64,000 nt of DNA from Pseudomonas sp. MYb118 (GCF_040947875.1 NZ_JBFRXN010000002.1:1426001-1490000), one strand, 5' to 3'; counted from the first letter of the stretch, positions 46,150 to 54,400 are shown. Numbers and translations are program-made. Notes: generated by a model not told the origin, from the sequence alone.

Positions 46150-47329
46150 CGGGACGGGTACCCAGGCCCATGGCCTGGCGGGCGAACCAGCGCTTGGCCG
46201 GCGGCAACAGATCAAGGCCAAGCAGGCCGATGTTGCGGCCCAGCGACACCAGCGGCAGTGTGCTGCCGAACAGACGCGTGACCTGGTCGGAGAAACCCAC
46301 GGTGAGGTTCTGGTCCAGGCGCTGGCGCTCGCGGTAGGCCTGCAGCGTGGCAAAGTCGCCCAACGGCTTGTCGCTGGCCAGCAATGCATCGGCCAGGGCC
46401 TGGGCATCGCGCAGCGACAGGTTGAAACCCTGGCCGGCAATCGGGTGCAGGCTGTGGGCGGCGTTGCCGAGTACCGCCAGATGCGGGCGCACCTGCTCTT
46501 CGGCCTCGATCAGCGTCAGCGGGTAGAGGTGCCGCGCGCCCACTTGTTTCAAGGTGCCCAGGCGGTAGCCGAAGACGTTCTGCAATTCGCTGAGGAAGCT
46601 GCGTTCATCCAGCGCCGCCAGCCGTTGCGCGTCCATGCCCAAGCGCGTCCAGACCAGCGCGCAGCGGTTGTCCGCCAGGGGCAGCAAGGCCATCGGGCCG
46701 TCATCGGTGAAACGCTCGAAGGCCATGCCGTTGTGCGCTTCGCTCGGGGTGATGTTGGCGATCAGCGCGCTCTGGTTGTACGGGCGCTGGCGCACACCAA
46801 TCCCCAATTGCTCGCGCAGGCCGGAGCGGCCGCCATCGGCGAGCACCGCGAGGTCGCACTCCAGGGTGGTTTCGTCGTTGAGGGTCAGGCGGTAGCCGTC
46901 GGTCAACGGCTCCATGCGCGTGACTTCCGCCGGGCAGCGCCAGGTCACCACATCCTTGTCCAGCCCTTGCCACAGGCATTGGCCCAGCCAGGCGTTTTCC
47001 ACCACATAGCCCAGGGCCGGTACGCCCTCTTCCATCGCCGACAGGCGCGCGGTAGAGAAGCGGCCACGGTCGGACACATGAATCTGCTTGATCGGCTCGG
47101 CGCGGCGGGAGATCTCCTGCCACAGGCCCAACCGCTGATAAATCTGCTTGGCACCGTAGGACAGCGCCGAAGAACGGGCGTCATAGCTCGGCTGATAACT
47201 GTTGCCCGGGGCGAACGGTTCGATCAGCACGATCTTCCAGCCGCGGGCCTTGGCCCCGGCCTGCAACGCCAAGGCCAGGCTGGCACCGACCAGACCGCCA
47301 CCGATAATTGCCAGATTGACTCGACTCAT
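46142..47329 (-). CDS. ubiH: 2-octaprenyl-6-methoxyphenol hydroxylase UbiH
   Basis: This 395-residue FAD-dependent monooxygenase has the N-terminal NLAIIGGGLVGASLALAL dinucleotide fold, a VLADGGRSGLREQLG segment and the GNAAHSLHPIAGQG FAD motif with Asn instead of Asp, as in E. coli UbiH. It hydroxylates C1 of the ubiquinone ring precursor. The ATG overlaps the stop of pepP by 4 bases. The order pepP-ubiH-(DUF4442)-ubiI is the standard pseudomonad arrangement, similar to pepP-ubiH-visC of E. coli. Confidence 0.93.
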   Translation of the reverse strand: MSRVNLAIIGGGLVGASLALALQAGAKARGWKIVLIEPFAPGNSYQPSYDARSSALSYGAKQIYQRLGLWQEISRRAEPIKQIHVSDRGRFSTARLSAMEEGVPALGYVVENAWLGQCLWQGLDKDVVTWRCPAEVTRMEPLTDGYRLTLNDETTLECDLAVLADGGRSGLREQLGIGVRQRPYNQSALIANITPSEAHNGMAFERFTDDGPMALLPLADNRCALVWTRLGMDAQRLAALDERSFLSELQNVFGYRLGTLKQVGARHLYPLTLIEAEEQVRPHLAVLGNAAHSLHPIAGQGFNLSLRDAQALADALLASDKPLGDFATLQAYRERQRLDQNLTVGFSDQVTRLFGSTLPLVSLGRNIGLLGLDLLPPAKRWFARQAMGLGTRPDA

Positions 47330-48660
47330 GCCGCTTGTGTCCGCGCTTGGGCCATCAGGGCCTCGATTTCGGCGACCGTTTTCGGCACGCCATGGGTCAG
47401 GATTTCACAGCCGGTTTTGGTGACCACTACATCGTCCTCGATGCGCACGCCAATGCCGCGCCATTTCTTCGCAACGTTCTGGTTGTCCGGGGCAATGTAG
47501 ATCCCCGGCTCCACGGTCAGCGCCATGCCGACTTCCAGCACGCGCCATTCGCCGCCGACCTTGTACTCGCCCACGTCATGCACATCCATCCCCAGCCAGT
47601 GGCCGGCGCGGTGCATGTAGAACGCCTTATAGGCTTCGCTGGCGATCAACTCGTCGACGTCGCCCTGCAGCAGGCCCAGTTTCACCAGCCCGGCGGTAAT
47701 CACCTGGACCGTGGCTTCGTGCGCCTGGTTCCAGTGCCTGTTCGGCGCGATCTCGGCAAAAGCTGCCTGTTGCGAGGCCAGCACCAGCTCGTAGATCGCC
47801 TTCTGCTCGGCGCTGAACTTGCCGTTGACCGGCCAGGTACGGGTGATGTCGCTGGCGTAACAGTCGATTTCGCATCCGGCGTCGATCAGCACCAGGTCGC
47901 CGTCCTTGAGCACCGCGTCATTCTGCTGGTAATGCAGCACGCAGCTGTTGCGCCCGGACGCGACGATCGAGCCGTAGGCCGGCATCTTCGCCCCGCCCTT
48001 GCGAAACTCGTAGTCGAGCTCGGCTTCGAGGCTGAATTCATACAGCCCCGGCCGGCTGGCCTGCATCGCCCGGATATGCGCCTGGGCGGAAATCCGCGCA
48101 GCTTCGCGCATCACCTTCACTTCCGCCGCCGATTTATACAGGCGCATGTCATGCAGCAGATGATCCAGCGCAACGAATTCGTTCGGCGGCTGGGCACCGA
48201 GGTGCGCCTTGGAGCGGATCACGTTGATCCAGTCCATCAGGTGGCGGTCGAACTCGGGGTTGCTGCCCATGGCCGAGTACACCCGGTCGCGCCCTTCGAT
48301 CAGGCCCGGCAGGATGTCGTCGATGTCGGTGATGGGGAACGCGTCGTCGGCGCCGAAGTCGCGGATCGCGCCTTCCTGGCCGGCGCGCAGGCCGTCCCAG
48401 AGTTCACGTTCGGCATTGCGCTCACGGCAGAACAAGATGTACTCGCCATGCTCACGGCCGGGCATCAGCACGATGACGGCCTGCGGTTCGGGGAAGCCGC
48501 TGAGGTACTGGAAGTCGCTGTCCTGGCGATAGACATGCTCGACGTCACGATTGCGGATGGCCACCGCGGCGGCGGGCAGTATGGCGATGCTGTTGGGTTC
48601 CATCTGCGCCATCAGGGCCTTGCGGCGACGGCCGTATTCCGCTTTCGGGATATGGATCAT
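47326..48660 (-). CDS. pepP: Xaa-Pro aminopeptidase PepP
   Basis: This 444-residue M24 metallopeptidase has an N-terminal domain (about 1-170) and a pita-bread catalytic domain with ligands Asp in LIDAGCEIDCYASDITRTW, His in HRAGHWLGMDVHD and Glu in VEPGIYI and GVRIEDDVV. It removes an N-terminal residue linked to proline, using two Mn ions. It ends with a 4-base overlap into ubiH and follows ygfB, so it belongs to the ygfB-pepP-ubiH operon. Start context is weak, which fits coupled translation. Confidence 0.95.
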   Translation of the reverse strand: MIHIPKAEYGRRRKALMAQMEPNSIAILPAAAVAIRNRDVEHVYRQDSDFQYLSGFPEPQAVIVLMPGREHGEYILFCRERNAERELWDGLRAGQEGAIRDFGADDAFPITDIDDILPGLIEGRDRVYSAMGSNPEFDRHLMDWINVIRSKAHLGAQPPNEFVALDHLLHDMRLYKSAAEVKVMREAARISAQAHIRAMQASRPGLYEFSLEAELDYEFRKGGAKMPAYGSIVASGRNSCVLHYQQNDAVLKDGDLVLIDAGCEIDCYASDITRTWPVNGKFSAEQKAIYELVLASQQAAFAEIAPNRHWNQAHEATVQVITAGLVKLGLLQGDVDELIASEAYKAFYMHRAGHWLGMDVHDVGEYKVGGEWRVLEVGMALTVEPGIYIAPDNQNVAKKWRGIGVRIEDDVVVTKTGCEILTHGVPKTVAEIEALMAQARTQAA

Positions 48661-48687
48661 GGGCAGATGGCTTTTCCTGGCTTTCGA

Positions 48688-49248
48688 TTAATGCAACGAC
48701 GGTTTGGCAGCAGCCGGCGTATCGGCCTTGCGCGTTTCGGAGAACAGCAACAGCGGCGCGACGCGCAGGTACTCCATGACTTCCATATAGTCGTTTTCGC
48801 CGTCGTCGGACTCTTCCAAAGCATCTTGCACCTGGGAGATCGCAGACAGATCCTGCAACACTTCGGTGGCCTCGGTGCTCAGCATGCTGCTGTCGCGGCA
48901 GTTCAGGCCGAAACCGCTGAGGAAGCCCTGGCACCATTGGCCCAGTGCGGCGGCACGTTCGGCCAGCGGCGCGTCATCGGTCGGCAGCAGCAGGACCACG
49001 GTCACGTCGTCGCCGGTGAGTTCGCCCTTGACCATTTCCTGAAGGCCGATCAAGGCGTTACGTACGTTGTCGGAAGGCTCGTTTTCCAGCAGCTCGGCGG
49101 CGTCGATCAGCCAGCCTTCGGCATCGAAGCCGGCACCGGCGCAACTGCGCCCGAGGAGCAGGCCATGCAGTTCGGCGGGCGAGACGTTGTGGCCGCTGGA
49201 GGTCAGCAGGGTGGCGAAGGCTTGGTATGGGGAGTTCTGAATAGGCAT
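48688..49248 (-). CDS. ygfB: UPF0149 family protein YgfB
   Basis: This 186-residue, all-helical acidic protein has the YgfB/YecA signature: [18 protein letters not shown] and [14 protein letters not shown] near the middle, then a Glu/Asp-rich tail. In P. aeruginosa YgfB lowers expression of ampDh3 and affects beta-lactam resistance (published knowledge, not visible here). It is the first gene of the minus-strand operon with pepP, ubiH and ubiI, and its promoter probably lies before 49312, next to a REPIN. Confidence 0.9.
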   Translation of the reverse strand: MPIQNSPYQAFATLLTSSGHNVSPAELHGLLLGRSCAGAGFDAEGWLIDAAELLENEPSDNVRNALIGLQEMVKGELTGDDVTVVLLLPTDDAPLAERAAALGQWCQGFLSGFGLNCRDSSMLSTEATEVLQDLSAISQVQDALEESDDGENDYMEVMEYLRVAPLLLFSETRKADTPAAAKPSLH

Positions 49249-49311
49249 GGGCAGCTAGGCGCCAGACGGCGCAATGTCTAGAATGAAGGCCTTGTATCCT
49301 ACATCGACTCC

Positions 49312-49416
49312 TCTGTAGGAGCGAGCTTGCTCGCGATGGTCGTCAACGATAACGCAGGAGTCCTGACACCCTGCGGCGTTCTCAGGTTCATCGCGAGCAA
49401 GCTCGCTCCTACAGGG
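49312..49416. repeat. REPIN in the divergent ygfB/zapB-like gap
   Basis: GTAGGAGCGAGCTTGC...GCGAT and its inverse face each other. The spacer is GTCAACGATAACGC...CCTGACACCCTGCGGCG, a good example of the long conserved interior. It lies between two divergent genes, so promoters must lie outside it. Confidence 0.9.
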
Positions 49417-49449
49417 TTCGTCCCCCATCAGACATTTTCAGTGGACACA

Positions 49450-49659
49450 ATGGAAGACACCGACCTGCAAGCGCTGATGGCCAGACTCGAACTGCTGATT
49501 GATCGGGTCGAGCAACTTAAGAGTCAAAACGCACTCCTATTAGCTCAGGAAAAAACCTGGCGCGAGGAACGCGCTCACCTCATTGAAAAGAACGAAATCG
49601 CCCGGCGTAAGGTCGAATCAATGATTTCGCGCCTCAAGGCCCTGGAGCAAGACTCATGA
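49450..49659 (+). CDS. ZapB-like coiled-coil protein (TIGR02449)
   Basis: This 69-residue protein consists almost entirely of one coiled coil (LQALMARLELLIDRVEQL, then NALLLAQEKTWREER). It matches the TIGR02449 family of small cell-division-linked proteins found directly before zapA. The ATG at 49450 was chosen because the longer frame starts inside a REP unit. Its end overlaps zapA by 4 bases (ATGA), so the two are made together. It may help ZapA and FtsZ at the division site; this is inference. Confidence 0.85.
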   Translation: MEDTDLQALMARLELLIDRVEQLKSQNALLLAQEKTWREERAHLIEKNEIARRKVESMISRLKALEQDS

Positions 49660-49973
49660 GTTCAAGCAATAGCGTCACCGTGCAGATCCTCGACAAAGAG
49701 TACTCGATCATCTGCCCGCAGGAAGAGCGCAGCAATCTGGTCAGCGCTGCCCGTTACCTGGACGGCAAGATGCGCGAAATCCGCAGCAGCGGCAAAGTCA
49801 TCGGCGCCGATCGCATCGCCGTGATGGCCGCGCTGAACATCACCCACGAAATGCTGCACAAGACCGAACGCCCGGATGTGCCGGTCAGCAGCGCCACCCG
49901 CGAGCAGGTGCGTGACCTGCTCGATCGCGTCGATCTGGTACTGGCGACCGATCCGGACGTCACCAAGGGCTGA
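49656..49973 (+). CDS. zapA: cell division protein ZapA
   Basis: This 105-residue protein has the ZapA fold: an N-terminal beta-strand domain (VTVQILDKEYSIICP) and a long helix (ERSNLVSAARYLDGKMREIRS..., ADRIAVMAALNITHEML). ZapA bundles FtsZ protofilaments at the division ring. Overlaps the coiled-coil gene upstream. It is followed after 30 bases by the 6S RNA, as in other pseudomonads. Confidence 0.93.
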   Translation: MSSSNSVTVQILDKEYSIICPQEERSNLVSAARYLDGKMREIRSSGKVIGADRIAVMAALNITHEMLHKTERPDVPVSSATREQVRDLLDRVDLVLATDPDVTKG

Positions 49974-49992
49974 TTCGCCTGGCCGCTTGGGT

Positions 49993-49998
49993 TATACT
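49993..49998 (+). promoter_or_regulatory. -10 element of the 6S RNA promoter
   Basis: TATACT lies eight bases before the predicted 6S RNA start, after the zapA stop. No strong -35 was recognised. Confidence 0.55.
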
Positions 49999-50005
49999 CG
50001 CATCA

Positions 50006-50181
50006 CTCCCTGGGGTGCTTGCCAGTTGACCACGTCCCTGAGCCGATTCGCACTACCCTGGAGGTTGCACGTTGGGCTGGTGTGCATGTCCGCTAGACGG
50101 AAAGCCTTAAAGCCTACTGCATCTTCCACCTTGAACTTTCGGGTTCAAGGGCTAAGTCAGCAGCGGTTCATCCGGGGAGCC
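50006..50181 (+). ncRNA. ssrS: 6S RNA
   Basis: About 176 bases between zapA and the 5-formyltetrahydrofolate cyclo-ligase gene, the usual place of ssrS. It starts with CTCCCTGGGGTG and ends with CCGGGGAG, which pair to form the closing stem. It contains the conserved internal pieces GTGTGCATGTCCGC, GACGGAAAGCCTTAA and the CCTTGAACTTTCGGGTTCAAGG hairpin region seen in P. aeruginosa 6S RNA. The RNA mimics an open promoter and holds sigma-70 RNA polymerase in stationary phase. Ends are estimates within a few bases. Confidence 0.92.
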
Positions 50182-50191
50182 TGATTCCAGT

Positions 50192-50227
50192 CCGATGCCG
50201 GTTCAAACACCGGCATCGGCTTTTTTA
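50192..50227 (+). terminator. terminator after 6S RNA
   Basis: The perfect stem CCGATGCCGG/CCGGCATCGG has an eight-base loop and is followed by six T. It could stop 6S transcription or the read-through into the next gene. Confidence 0.88.
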
Positions 50228-50261
50228 TGGGCGCAGCCCTCACTGCCGAAGCCTTGAATCC

Positions 50262-50867
50262 ATGAGCGAACCTGCGCTGCTACCCCGCCCGCAACTTCGA
50301 CGCATGCTGCGCAAGGCGCGCCGCGCGCTGACACCCAGCCAACAGCGCCAGGCGGCTCGTGGGCTGTACCGGCAACTGGCCCAGCAGCCGCTGTTCCGCC
50401 GTGCCAGGCACATCTCCCTGTATTTGCCGACCGATGGCGAAATCGACCCACGCCTCCTGCTGCGCGCCGCCCAACGGCGCGGCAAGGCGACTTACCTGCC
50501 GGTGCTCAGCGCCTGGCCACGGACCAAGATGGTGTTCCAGCGCATTCGCCCCGGCGAAAAGCTCACGCCCAACCGTTTCCGCATTCTCGAGCCACGGGCG
50601 AATCTCGCTCGCCAACGCAAGGTCTGGGCACTGGATCTGGTGTTGTTGCCGCTGGTGGGGTTCGACGATGTCGGCGGGCGCCTGGGCATGGGCGGCGGCT
50701 TCTATGACCGCAGCCTGGCGTACCTGGCGCGCCGTCAGAACTGGCGCAAGCCGACGCTGCTGGGGCTGGCCCATGAATGTCAGAAGGTCGAACGATTGGC
50801 CCAGGCGAGCTGGGATGTGCCGTTGCAGGGAACGGTCACGGACAGGGCCTGGTATTACGCAGGCTAG
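50262..50867 (+). CDS. 5-formyltetrahydrofolate cyclo-ligase
   Basis: This 201-residue enzyme (YgfA/Fau, methenyl-THF synthetase) has an N-terminal basic helix RRMLRKARRAL, a middle strand YLPTDGEIDPRLLLRAA and the C-terminal GRLGMGGGFYDRSLAYL motif that binds ATP and folate. It converts 5-formyl-THF to 5,10-methenyl-THF with ATP, which returns a side product of the folate cycle. It lies after 6S RNA, and in E. coli too ygfA follows ssrS. The ATG at 50262 gives the usual length. Confidence 0.93.
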   Translation: MSEPALLPRPQLRRMLRKARRALTPSQQRQAARGLYRQLAQQPLFRRARHISLYLPTDGEIDPRLLLRAAQRRGKATYLPVLSAWPRTKMVFQRIRPGEKLTPNRFRILEPRANLARQRKVWALDLVLLPLVGFDDVGGRLGMGGGFYDRSLAYLARRQNWRKPTLLGLAHECQKVERLAQASWDVPLQGTVTDRAWYYAG

Positions 50868-50901
50868 GCGCCACTGCAGTCAGCGGCGCCGAAAGGCAGG
50901 A

Positions 50902-51054
50902 TCAGCGCTTGAAGGCGGTCGATTGCTGTTGCTGGGCAATTTCAATCGGCGCGTCGGTCTTGCTGCTCCACAAGCTTTGGGCATAGCCGGTAGTCACGAC
51001 ACCCAGGCCAAACAAAATAACCAAAATCCATAGTAAATCCGGTTTGCGTTTCAT
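50902..51054 (-). CDS. small single-helix membrane protein (50 residues)
   Basis: A minus-strand frame from ATG 51054 to TGA 50902 encodes 50 residues starting MKRKPDLLWILVILFGLGVV. It is a basic start followed by one hydrophobic helix (about residues 8-26) and a polar tail with four consecutive Gln, ending STAFKR. A G-rich stretch (GGGGGG) precedes the ATG. The frame is convergent with the 5-FCL gene. I recall similar short proteins at this place in other pseudomonads, which would support reality. Function unknown; inner-membrane location is likely. Confidence 0.65.
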   Translation of the reverse strand: MKRKPDLLWILVILFGLGVVTTGYAQSLWSSKTDAPIEIAQQQQSTAFKR

Positions 51055-51255
51055 CGACTGCCCCCCAAAGGCATATCAACACGATGACAGCAGCGGTTTC
51101 CGTTTTAGGTGTAGGCCGTGCAGCAGTGTCAAGCTAAGAAGGCCGGCATTTTGCGACAACGTGAACTGACACGCAAACGCTGGCGTCAACCGACCGTCGG
51201 TTTGTCATAAAATTGCCCGACAACTTGCCCACTCGATCCGCAAGGAGCAAATCCA

Positions 51256-51705
51256 ATGGCCTACTGGCTGATGAAATCCGAGCCCGACGAACTCTCGATC
51301 AAGGGCCTTGAGCAGCTCGGTCAGGCGCGCTGGGACGGCGTTCGCAACTACCAGGCGCGCAATTTCCTGCGGTCCATGGCGGTGGGCGACGAGTTCTTTT
51401 TTTACCATTCCAGCTGCCCGGAGCCCGGAATTGCCGGAATCGGCAAGATTGTCAAAGCGGCGTATCCCGACCCGACAGCCCTGGAGCCGGAGAGTCATTA
51501 TTACGATCCGAAGGCCAGCGTAGAGAAAAACGCCTGGAGCGCCATTGACGTAGCGCATGTCCAGACGTTTCCCCGGGTGCTGAAGCTGGATTTTCTCAAG
51601 CAGCAGGCGGCGCTGGCAGAAATGCCCCTGGTGCAGAAGGGTTCGCGGCTGTCGGTGATGCCGGTGACCGCCGAGCAATGGGCCGCCGTCCTCGCCCTGC
51701 GATAA
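51256..51705 (+). CDS. EVE domain protein
   Basis: This 149-residue protein consists of one EVE domain (PUA-like fold). It begins MAYWLMKSEPDELSI, followed by WDGVRNYQARNFLR and GDEFFFYHSSC. The family includes the human thymocyte nuclear protein THYN1 and is thought to bind modified nucleotides in nucleic acids. AAGGAG lies eight bases before the ATG. No restriction or modification gene is nearby, so it is the stand-alone form common in proteobacterial cores. Confidence 0.92.
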   Translation: MAYWLMKSEPDELSIKGLEQLGQARWDGVRNYQARNFLRSMAVGDEFFFYHSSCPEPGIAGIGKIVKAAYPDPTALEPESHYYDPKASVEKNAWSAIDVAHVQTFPRVLKLDFLKQQAALAEMPLVQKGSRLSVMPVTAEQWAAVLALR

Positions 51706-51706
51706 C

Positions 51707-51825
51707 TGTAGGAGCGAGCACGCTCGCGATGAAGGCCCAGACACAGCGGGGAATCAGACAGCCCGCATCATCGTTGACGACCTTTTCGCGACGGTTCGAC
51801 GCCTCGACAAGCTCGCTCCTACAGG
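51707..51825. repeat. REP pair, both units altered
   Basis: GTAGGAGCGAGCACGCTCGCGAT is nearly intact. The partner (TTCGCGACGG...CGACAAGCTCGCTCCTAC) is interrupted by extra bases. The spacer retains GCATCATCGTTGACGACC, the inverse of the conserved interior GTCAACGAT. It lies between convergent genes. Confidence 0.75.
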
Positions 51826-51833
51826 AATCGGTG

Positions 51834-52244
51834 TTACTGAATGATCAGGTTATTGAACAGCAGGTCCTCGACTACCGGCTTGCCGGTTTCATCGTTCATG
51901 ATCTGCTGAGTCTGTTTCAGGGCTTCCTGACGCAGCTTTTCCTTGGCCTCGACGTTGTTCATCGTCTCACCGGTCTGCTGGGCAAACAGCGCCACCAGTT
52001 GGTTGCGGATCAACGGCTCGTTGGCCTTCACCAGTTTGGTCGCCTCGTCACCCGTTACGCGCAATGCCACATCGGCCTTGTACACCTTGAGTTTCGGCGT
52101 GCCGTCCAGGCCGTAGTTGCCCACGAACGGCGGCGTCAGGGTGATGTAATTGACCTTGGGTGCCGCCTCACCTTCTTTGGCTTCTTCAGCCACGGCGGCC
52201 ACAGGCAGAGACAGGGCCAGCAACAACATGATCCACGCTTTCAC
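51834..52244 (-). CDS. FliL-like periplasmic protein
   Basis: This 136-residue protein has an N-terminal hydrophobic segment (KAWIMLLLALSLPVAAVA) that can be a cleavable signal or membrane anchor. A FliL-type domain follows, with ITLTPPFVGNY, VYKADVALRVTGDEATKLV, the EPLIRNQLVALFAQQT helix and VVEDLLFNNLIIQ at the end. True FliL helps the flagellar stator, but this copy is away from flagellar genes and shorter, so its role is unclear. The start codon is GTG at 52244 with GAGGAG six bases before it. Confidence 0.8.
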   Translation of the reverse strand: MKAWIMLLLALSLPVAAVAEEAKEGEAAPKVNYITLTPPFVGNYGLDGTPKLKVYKADVALRVTGDEATKLVKANEPLIRNQLVALFAQQTGETMNNVEAKEKLRQEALKQTQQIMNDETGKPVVEDLLFNNLIIQ

Positions 52245-52395
52245 AATTCGCTCCTCAATCCGGTTTGCGGCCTAGCATAACGGCCCGCCGCGCAAGTACA
52301 AGCTTATGGCTGACTATCAGGGCCAGGCATGCTCGTTGACCCGTCGACACTCACACCTACACTTATCGGCCATCACAACAAAAGGAATAGCCCTG

Positions 52396-53373
52396 ATGAA
52401 AGCCGTGCTGTGCAAAGCCTTCGGCCCTGCCGAATCGCTGGTGCTGGAAGACGTCGCCAGCCCTGTCGCGAAAAAGAACGAAATCCTGCTGGATGTCCAC
52501 GCCGCCGCCGTGAATTTCCCCGACACGCTGATCATCGAGGGCAAGTACCAGTTCAAGCCGCCCTTCCCGTTTTCCCCCGGTGGTGAAGCCGCCGGCGTGG
52601 TCAGCGCCGTGGGTGAAAAGGTCAGCCACCTGAAAGTCGGTGACCGGGTCATGGCCCTCACCGGCTGGGGCAGTTTCGCCGAGCAGGTCGCGGTGCCCGG
52701 CTATAACGTGCTGCCCGTTCCGCCCGGCATGGACTTCAACACCGCCGCCGGCTTCAGCATGACCTACGGCACCTCGATGCACGCCCTCAAGCAACGGGCC
52801 AACCTGCAACCCAGAGAAACCCTGCTGGTACTCGGCGCCTCGGGCGGTGTGGGCCTGGCCGCCGTGGAAATCGGCAAGGCCATGGGCGCCCGCGTCATCG
52901 CCGCCGCCGGCAGCGCTGAAAAACTGGCCACCGCCAAGGCCGCCGGCGCCGATGAACTGATCAACTACAGCGAAACCAGCCTCAAGGACGAAATCAAGCG
53001 CCTGACCGACGGCCAGGGCGCCGACGTGATCTACGACCCGGTCGGCGGCGACCTGTTCGACCAGGCCGTGCGCTCCATCGCCTGGAACGGCCGCCTGCTG
53101 GTAGTCGGCTTCGCCAGCGGACGCATCCCCGACCTGCCGGTAAACCTCGCCCTGCTCAAGGGCGCCGCAGTGGTCGGCGTGTTCTGGGGCTCCTTCGCCC
53201 AGCGCCAGCCCCAGGACAACGCCGCCAACTTCCAGCAACTGTTCGGCTGGTACGCCGAAGGTAAACTGAAACCGCTCGTGTCGCAGGTCTACCCGCTGAA
53301 CAACGCGGCGCAGGCGATCAATGACCTTGGCCAGCGCAAGGCGGTCGGGAAAGTGGTGGTGCAGGTGCGTTGA
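52396..53373 (+). CDS. NADPH:quinone oxidoreductase (MDR family)
   Basis: This 325-residue zinc-independent medium-chain dehydrogenase begins MKAVLCKAFGPAESL. The GroES-like half is about residues 1-120, and the Rossmann half contains GASGGVGLAAVEIGKAMGA (NADPH binding). There are no zinc-ligand cysteines. It resembles NADPH:quinone oxidoreductases that reduce quinones or enones. AAAGGAA precedes the ATG at 52396, while the frame upstream is not protein-like. In P. aeruginosa an oxidoreductase is annotated at a similar place before glpT. Confidence 0.87.
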   Translation: MKAVLCKAFGPAESLVLEDVASPVAKKNEILLDVHAAAVNFPDTLIIEGKYQFKPPFPFSPGGEAAGVVSAVGEKVSHLKVGDRVMALTGWGSFAEQVAVPGYNVLPVPPGMDFNTAAGFSMTYGTSMHALKQRANLQPRETLLVLGASGGVGLAAVEIGKAMGARVIAAAGSAEKLATAKAAGADELINYSETSLKDEIKRLTDGQGADVIYDPVGGDLFDQAVRSIAWNGRLLVVGFASGRIPDLPVNLALLKGAAVVGVFWGSFAQRQPQDNAANFQQLFGWYAEGKLKPLVSQVYPLNNAAQAINDLGQRKAVGKVVVQVR

Positions 53374-53457
53374 GGTTCGGTTGATGTGTAGAAGGCCTGG
53401 GCAATGGATAGGGTTGCCCTGGCTTTTTCTTTTTTAGAACTCGCAAGGCACTTACTG

Positions 53458-54072
53458 TTAAAGCAGCTCACGAACCTCTCTCGGAAAAAAGCGCACAGCG
53501 CGACTCGATGGGTGCGAGTTACATCGTCGAATAATGCTGGGCACATCCCTATTGAGTTTGGCGATCAACTCCAGGCGCCTCTCATCCGACAATTGCGACG
53601 GTGAGATGGAGTGGGTCAAGTAGCTTCGGGTCCAGTTGAACATCGGCAGGTCGATCCAGAAGTACTCCATGTAACGGCTTGCCATACGACTCAGGTCCGC
53701 ACATCGGACCTTCTTCAAGGGTTGGTTGGCGTGAACCGGCGGAGTGTCATCCAGCCGGAAGACCATCGGCGCAATCACCTCGATCCGCGCCGGGCGTTCG
53801 GCGCTGACTTCCCACGGCTCGTATCGCCATTGCCTCACCGCAGTCAATGCAGCCTCGGCCAGTTCGGGTTGGGCGTCCTTTGGAGCGGTGACCTGGCTGA
53901 CGGTGCCATCAGCATTCACGAACAGGCTGACCCGAACCTCACCTTCAATACCCGCCCGATAGGTCGGCCTCGGATACATCGGCTTGGGATTATCCGCCGG
54001 AATCAGGAACACCTCCCCCGCGCTCAAAACCCCGCACACACCCCATAAAACCGCCGCCACAAACCACCGCAT
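53458..54072 (-). CDS. secreted TonB-C-domain protein with C-terminal extension
   Basis: This 204-residue protein has a signal peptide (cleavage after VLSAG near residue 19). A TonB C-terminal fold follows directly (about residues 30-105: RAGIEGEVRVSLFVNADGTV, then ALTAVRQWRYEP). Unlike normal TonB it has no membrane-anchor-plus-proline-rich linker. Instead about 95 residues follow the domain, with cysteines (VRCADL, IIRRC) and basic residues, ending FFPREVRELL. No TonB-dependent receptor is nearby. The family is 'energy transducer TonB'-like, but an energy-transducing role is doubtful without the usual N-terminal part. Confidence 0.75.
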   Translation of the reverse strand: MRWFVAAVLWGVCGVLSAGEVFLIPADNPKPMYPRPTYRAGIEGEVRVSLFVNADGTVSQVTAPKDAQPELAEAALTAVRQWRYEPWEVSAERPARIEVIAPMVFRLDDTPPVHANQPLKKVRCADLSRMASRYMEYFWIDLPMFNWTRSYLTHSISPSQLSDERRLELIAKLNRDVPSIIRRCNSHPSSRAVRFFPREVRELL

Positions 54073-54400
54073 AACCTCACTCCCTCGCGTCCCATAGCCA
54101 GATCCGGCCAGTGCGAAAAGGTTAAGACCCGATGGTTTTTCACATAACGTGACAGCTTCCTGTTCGATTGCAGGACGTTTCGCAAAGACCTGCCCTACTC
54201 CGCCTGTGGCTGCGTCATCAATGCTCGCGAAGTAAAAATTCCCGCAGCGCCTCCCAAGTGCACCGAAGCGACATGTTCGTAAAGGAATGTGCGATGTCGA
54301 ACATTTTCCGCTGTTTGGTCATGCGAACAGATGCTATTTTCGGTAATGAAACTGTAACATTCGCATCCGCAGTCAAAACAAGAAATCTGGAGCTCTTGGA
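54073..54400. other. intergenic region upstream of glpT
   Basis: These 328 bases hold no convincing gene. A short open frame (54168-54458) overlaps the glpT start and shows no protein character. The part near 54270-54360 holds motifs similar to GlpR operators (separate entry) and is richer in A+T. Confidence 0.6.
54272..54353. promoter_or_regulatory. candidate GlpR operators upstream of glpT
   Basis: CATGTTCGTAAAGGAATGTG (54272-54291) and ATTTTCGGTAATGAAACT (54336-54353) resemble the pseudomonad GlpR palindrome, which I recall as roughly TTCG-TAA-GAA with outer AT. A further GTCGAACATT half site lies between them. They precede glpT, a glycerol-3-phosphate regulon gene. By-eye match only. Confidence 0.35.

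Noticed and set aside
47335..49281. 648-codon plus-strand frame opposite pepP and ygfB
   Set aside because: Arg-, His- and Val-rich shadow translation of two real minus-strand genes.
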